Positions 15,860-18,575 of a DNA stretch of 18,575 nucleotides are shown here, piece by piece. A program made the position numbers and the translations under genes. Position 1 is the stretch's first letter, and each line of letters opens with the position of its first letter. Source of the DNA: CAYJAZ01 sp964371865 (GTDB taxonomy: Bacteria > Desulfobacterota > Desulfovibrionia > Desulfovibrionales > Desulfovibrionaceae); contig CAYJOR010000054.1 of the NCBI GenBank assembly GCA_964371865.1, forward strand, positions 1-18,575, in the 5' to 3' direction. The notes beneath the pieces are model-generated. The model did not search any database and was not told where the DNA came from. It saw nothing but the letters and a program-made list of their open reading frames with translations.

Positions 15860-16003
15860 TTATGTTTGAGTTGTGCCTTCTTGAGGGAAAACACAACTCA
15901 ATTTTCCTCCTTCAATATAAAAGTTCATCGAACCTTGAAAATGTAAGATTTTTTCTTCTGACAAGGAAAAGTGATTTTTTATGAAAGGAGTGTATTTAAA
16001 CAT
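15860..16003 (-). CDS. Possible 47-residue small ORF between trbC and trbD
   Basis: A 47-codon ORF runs from ATG 16003 to a TAA that ends three bases before the trbD ATG, in the trbD frame. The product starts MFKYTPFIKNHFSLSEEK and includes a strand-like FQGSMNFYIEGGKLSCVF segment; it has no membrane helix. It fills the only sizeable gap in an otherwise tightly packed operon, and such gaps usually hold something. No convincing ribosome binding site precedes ATG 16003. An AAGGAGG inside it, four bases before an in-frame TTG, could instead start a 13-residue leader peptide. I do not recognise the sequence. It could be a small gene, a leader peptide that couples translation to trbD, or non-coding. 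Confidence 0.35.
   Translation of the reverse strand: MFKYTPFIKNHFSLSEEKILHFQGSMNFYIEGGKLSCVFPQEGTTQT
15867..15900 (-). promoter_or_regulatory. Hairpin immediately before trbD
   Basis: TGAGTTGTG (15892-15900 read on the minus strand) pairs perfectly with CACAACTCA (15867-15875): nine base pairs with a 16-base loop that holds the AGAAGG purine tract. The second arm ends 10 bases before the trbD ATG. No T-run follows on the minus strand, so a terminator is unlikely. A translational control role for trbD is inference. Confidence 0.45.
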
Positions 16004-16025
16004 ACATGACTTGAATAAAATATTA

Positions 16026-16044
16026 CTTTGACGACGTCAGAAGG
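16026..16044 (-). promoter_or_regulatory. Weak hairpin just after trbC
   Basis: TGACG-A-CGTCA, with partial pairing of the flanks, lies 14 bases after the trbC stop. The minus strand downstream has an AT-rich run (TAATATTTTATT). This could be an mRNA-stabilising or attenuating hairpin that raises pilin expression over downstream genes. The stem is short and the T-run is broken, so a true terminator is not supported. Confidence 0.3.
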
Positions 16045-16057
16045 AAAAAGATACATT

Positions 16058-16360
16058 TTAAACGATTGCGCCTGAGAATGTGAACAAGTTGCCGACAACT
16101 GAACCTGCAAACGCTACGAAACAGATAACCACCGCAACGTTCATAAACTCCTTGATTGAGCCGTCAAGCGACTTCTGACCAAAGTACATGCTCAAACCAA
16201 CGGCAAGCAAAGCCACAGTCGAGAGGACTAAGCCTGTCGGACCTGTAAAGGTGTTCATAATCTTCGTTAAAGGTCCTGAAAACTCTGTTAATCCGCCGTT
16301 GGCGTGTGCCCTTGTCGGGAGGAAAACAGCGAGAGCCATAAACAATAAAAATTCAACCAT
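16058..16360 (-). CDS. trbC: TrbC, conjugative pilin precursor
   Basis: The 100-residue precursor has a signal peptide ending PTRAHA before Asn21, then two membrane segments (about TGLVLSTVALLAVGLSMYF and FMNVAVVICFVAFAGSVVG) separated by GQKSLDG, the VirB2/TrbC pilin layout. The start at 16360 is chosen over an in-frame ATG 75 bases upstream, because GGAG lies six bases before it and the protein then begins with the signal peptide; it overlaps the trbB end by eight bases. The precursor ends SGAIV. RP4 TrbC is cut before AEIA and cyclised through a Gly; by analogy TraF would remove AIV and join Gly97 to Asn21, giving a 77-residue ring (RP4: 78). Confidence 0.93.
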   Translation of the reverse strand: MVEFLLFMALAVFLPTRAHANGGLTEFSGPLTKIMNTFTGPTGLVLSTVALLAVGLSMYFGQKSLDGSIKEFMNVAVVICFVAFAGSVVGNLFTFSGAIV

Positions 16361-17333
16361 GAGAAACTCCTTCTCGTTTGTATATTTCAAAAGTCGTGTA
16401 ATTTTGACTCTTGATATTAAAGTCAACAACGTCAATTATCTTGGATAGTTGACGTTGATTTTTCTTGTTCTTTTCCATAAATACAATCAAATCTACAGCT
16501 CTGCCGATAAGCCGTCGTTTCTCTCCGTTTCCAGCTTCTTCAACAAGTTCCTCAAGTCTTTCAAGTGCTTCTTCTGCACCGTCAGCATGGAAAGTTCCTA
16601 TCCCGCCCGGGTGTCCCGTATTCCAAAGTTTGAGGAGTTCGAGAGCAGAGCCGTCACGAACTTCACCCACAAGAATACGTTTAGGCGCATATCTCATGCA
16701 AATCTTTGTGAGATTTCTCATGCCGATATTTGCAAGTTCAGAAGTCAGAAAGAAAACAGAATTAGGGCTTTTTGATTGAAGCTCAGCGGTATCTTCCAAA
16801 ATGAGAAGTCTGTCGTTCGGGCAAAGCGAATAAAGTTCATTGATTACGGCATTTACAAAAGTTGTCTTACCCGATGAAGTACCGCCCACAACCATAATAT
16901 TTTTACGTTTGGTAATAGCATTTTGAATGATAGGAATAACTTCCTGTGTGATTGTTCCTGCTTGGAGGTATTCATCTAAGCTCATAATCTTGTTTGCTTT
17001 TTTACGCAGAGTAAAAGAGGGAGCGAACACAATAGGAGGATACGTTCCCTCAAAACGAGAACCGTCAAGAGGGAACGAACCTTCAACCACTGGATTGAGA
17101 GCACTGACAGTCACATCGAGCGATGAAGCAACAAGCGAAATAATTATTTTTGCTTGTGCAAGTCCGATTTCTCCTATGCACTCTTGCTCTTGCCCGTACT
17201 TCTCAATCCAGAGTTTTCCATCGGGATTGAGCATAATTTCAACGACTTCTTTATCAAGCAGAGCACTCATAATGAGTTCACCGCAATTATATTCAAGGCT
17301 TTGAAGAAGTCTTTCGTCAGCAATTGTTTTCAA
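16353..17333 (-). CDS. trbB: TrbB, VirB11-type secretion ATPase
   Basis: The 326-residue hexameric ATPase of the cytoplasmic face works with TrbE and TraG. From the chosen start it has VVEIMLNPDGKLWIEKYG (30-47), Walker A GGTSSGKTT (150-158), LLILEDTAEL (176-185, Walker B/Asp box), ILVGEVRDGSALELL (220-234), and the His box TGHPGGIGTFHADG (239-252). The start is TTG 17333, with GGAG six bases upstream, just past the traM stop; this gives MKTIADERLL and a length like RP4 TrbB (320). An ATG at 17393 adds 20 residues and overlaps traM by 58 bases but lacks a ribosome binding site. The stop overlaps trbC by eight bases. Confidence 0.95.
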   Translation of the reverse strand: MKTIADERLLQSLEYNCGELIMSALLDKEVVEIMLNPDGKLWIEKYGQEQECIGEIGLAQAKIIISLVASSLDVTVSALNPVVEGSFPLDGSRFEGTYPPIVFAPSFTLRKKANKIMSLDEYLQAGTITQEVIPIIQNAITKRKNIMVVGGTSSGKTTFVNAVINELYSLCPNDRLLILEDTAELQSKSPNSVFFLTSELANIGMRNLTKICMRYAPKRILVGEVRDGSALELLKLWNTGHPGGIGTFHADGAEEALERLEELVEEAGNGEKRRLIGRAVDLIVFMEKNKKNQRQLSKIIDVVDFNIKSQNYTTFEIYKREGVSHG

Positions 17334-17335
17334 TC

Positions 17336-17785
17336 CTAACTCCAGACCATTACCGCTATGTTTAAAAGAACCAATAAACCAATGATAATACATGTGTTTC
17401 TTAGTTGAGCTTGAAGTTCTGCCATTCTCTTATTTTGACTTTCATAGATTTTGATAAGCCCTTCCGTAGAAATTGCTCTCAGCTTTTCTTCAACTTTATC
17501 GGTACTTTCTTGAATCGTTTCAACGAAGTCGTTTACTTGGTCTGAATAGAGATTTTTCAGAGCAATCATATATTTTTCTTGAACTTTTTCATGTTCATGG
17601 AAAAAGGCATTTAAGATTGTTACCATGAGAAGAATGGGGTCGTCCTTATCAATAATAACTTCATTTTCTTTTGCGATGAGAGCCCTTACATATTCGATGC
17701 TCATGCCGATTCCATCATCATATTTAGATTTTTCTACTTCTTCTTTATTTACAGAATTAATGCTAAATGGTTCGTCTAAAGACAT
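17336..17785 (-). CDS. traM: TraM-like transfer protein with C-terminal membrane anchor
   Basis: The 149-residue protein is acidic and largely helical, with a predicted coiled-coil centre (about 60-128) and one membrane segment at the very C-terminus (about 131-148, ending VMVWS). VIIDKDDPILLMVTILNAF (43-62) resembles the GRDDPILILQTINARL region I recall in RP4 TraM, whose length (about 145 residues) and C-terminal anchor also agree. It follows a traL homologue, the RP4 order. AAGGAG lies six bases before ATG 17785. RP4 TraM is needed for efficient transfer, but its mechanism is not settled. The C-terminal anchor implies a cytoplasmic domain held at the inner membrane. Confidence 0.8.
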   Translation of the reverse strand: MSLDEPFSINSVNKEEVEKSKYDDGIGMSIEYVRALIAKENEVIIDKDDPILLMVTILNAFFHEHEKVQEKYMIALKNLYSDQVNDFVETIQESTDKVEEKLRAISTEGLIKIYESQNKRMAELQAQLRNTCIIIGLLVLLNIAVMVWS

Positions 17786-17812
17786 AGTTTTCTCCTTTTT
17801 AGTGTAAATAGG

Positions 17813-18541
17813 TTATTTTAAGTTTGCACTCTCCACGAGCGAACAAATCTGATTCCAATATTTTTTTAGTCGAGAACGTACAGCAATATGTTTTGCGCTC
17901 TCAATACCAACTTTGAAAGATTGCCTTTTTGCAAAAAGTTCTTCTAAATCCTTACCAATCAAGTCTTTATTTCCACTTGGAAGTTTGAGAACGTAATGAA
18001 TATTTTGCTCATACTCTTTATGACATTTGAACTGTGTGAAACTCTTTCCATCAACTTCAACAGCTCCAAAGTATGGATTGAGCCAGACAACGATTTTTGC
18101 AAAAGGAAAACAACGTGCAAGTTCTACAAAGCCCTCTACTGTATCAAGAGCAGCTTGACCACCCGTAATTACAGTATGCAGAAAGACTTTGTGACCAAGC
18201 TCTTCAAGAGTTCCCAGCATATCAATCTCTTCCATATATGCCCCAAGAGCGATAAACGAGCTTGCCCCATTATCGACAATGACATGGGAATCCTCTTCCG
18301 CTTGAGCAATATTTTCGAGGAGTTCGTCAAACATTCTTGGGTCAATGTTGCCGTCTTCTTTGAGCAAATTTATACGTTTTACAGAAAACTCCTTATATCC
18401 CGAGAGGGTATGATTGACGGGGTCAGTATCATAAGCATAAATCTTACTTCCTTGCTCTTCAAACACTTGATAAGTTATCGAGGCAATCATGGACTTCCCG
18501 ACTCCGCCCTTGCCTTGTAGAATGAAATGGATTGAAGCCAT
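17813..18541 (-). CDS. traL: TraL, ParA/MinD-like ATPase of the transfer region
   Basis: The 242-residue protein opens with IHFILQGKGGVGKSMIA, a deviant Walker A (KGGVGKS at 11-17) of the ParA/MinD class, followed by AYDTDPVNHTLSGYK (36-50), VIVDNGASSFIAL (87-99), HTVITGGQAALDTVEGF (122-138) and VVWLNPYFG (151-159). These segments and the length closely match RP4/RK2 TraL (241 residues) as I know it. This is not a chromosome- or plasmid-partition ParA, because no ParB follows and traM does. RP4 TraL's exact task is not settled; a positioning ATPase role is inference from the fold. The ATG has AGGAGG four bases upstream, 8 bases after the stop of a preceding gene. Confidence 0.9.
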   Translation of the reverse strand: MASIHFILQGKGGVGKSMIASITYQVFEEQGSKIYAYDTDPVNHTLSGYKEFSVKRINLLKEDGNIDPRMFDELLENIAQAEEDSHVIVDNGASSFIALGAYMEEIDMLGTLEELGHKVFLHTVITGGQAALDTVEGFVELARCFPFAKIVVWLNPYFGAVEVDGKSFTQFKCHKEYEQNIHYVLKLPSGNKDLIGKDLEELFAKRQSFKVGIESAKHIAVRSRLKKYWNQICSLVESANLK

Positions 18542-18549
18542 ATAACCTC

Positions 18550-18575
18550 CTAAATATTTTCGTCCGGATTAGACT
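18550..18575 (-). CDS. C-terminal end of an upstream gene (partial)
   Basis: In one minus-strand frame the last bases read Ser-Asn-Pro-Asp-Glu-Asn-Ile-stop, with TAG at 18552-18550. Given the tight packing of the operon and the ribosome binding site for traL directly after, this is probably the tail of a preceding gene. In RP4 that gene would be traK, next to oriT, but seven codons cannot establish it. Confidence 0.25.

Noticed and set aside
15600..15896. 98-codon TTG-started ORF overlapping trbD
   Set aside because: It reads trbD in the wrong frame (Asn/Arg/Ser-rich), while the trbD frame shows the VirB3-type sequence and membrane segments.
17996..18520. 174-codon plus-strand ORF
   Set aside because: Lies antisense to traL, whose motifs are unmistakable; its product has no recognisable features.
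17813..18541. Plasmid-partition ParA
   Set aside because: Although it has the deviant Walker A motif, no parB or centromere-like repeats follow, and its segments match the TraL type next to traM.
1..18575. CRISPR arrays, tRNA or rRNA genes, IS elements
   Set aside because: No regularly spaced repeats, cloverleaf-like sequences, transposase or integrase motifs were seen on either strand.

Overview
The window is one block of a conjugative or integrative mobile element from a moderately AT-rich bacterium. The host should have an outer membrane: the transfer operon encodes a VirB9-like secreted protein (TrbG), a TrbH lipoprotein and a VirB10-like protein (TrbI). I cannot name the host. Nothing here (rRNA, tRNA, housekeeping gene) ties it to a taxon, and the edges of the element are not in view.

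Almost everything is on the minus strand, so genes read right to left. From the right edge: the last few codons of an unidentified gene; traL (ParA-like ATPase) and traM (C-terminal membrane anchor), both resembling the RP4/RK2 leading-region proteins; then the mating-pair formation genes trbB, trbC, (a possible 47-codon ORF), trbD, trbE, trbJ, trbL, trbF, trbG, trbH, trbI; then traG (VirD4-type coupling protein) and traF (pilin-cyclising signal-peptidase-like protease). The trb order B-C-D-E-J-L-F-G-H-I is that of Ti plasmids, but without trbK, whereas the flanking traL/traM and traG/traF are RP4-like Tra1 genes. Genes touch or overlap by a few bases, so this looks like one transcript of about 13 kb. 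TrbB, TrbE and TraG are the three ATPases; TrbC is the pilin, which TraF is expected to cyclise; TrbD, TrbL, TrbF, TrbI, TrbG and TrbH form the envelope channel.

After traF comes a plus-strand brnT-brnA toxin-antitoxin pair with its own promoter and repeat operator, convergent with traF. Divergent from brnT, across about 270 bases rich in inverted repeats, begins a very large minus-strand gene that runs off the left edge (at least 1611 codons). It encodes a DNA N6-adenine methyltransferase domain joined to a SNF2/DEAH-type helicase, the kind of giant polyvalent protein carried by conjugative elements and phages. Its N-terminus has a QLSLF motif matching the DNA sliding-clamp binding consensus. 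Its low-complexity linker is overlapped, in another frame, by a 103-codon ORF with its own strong ribosome binding site; this is the most unusual thing in the window.

Relaxase, oriT, integrase, replication genes and a transglycosylase are not seen and are presumably outside. No tRNA, rRNA, IS element or CRISPR array was recognised.
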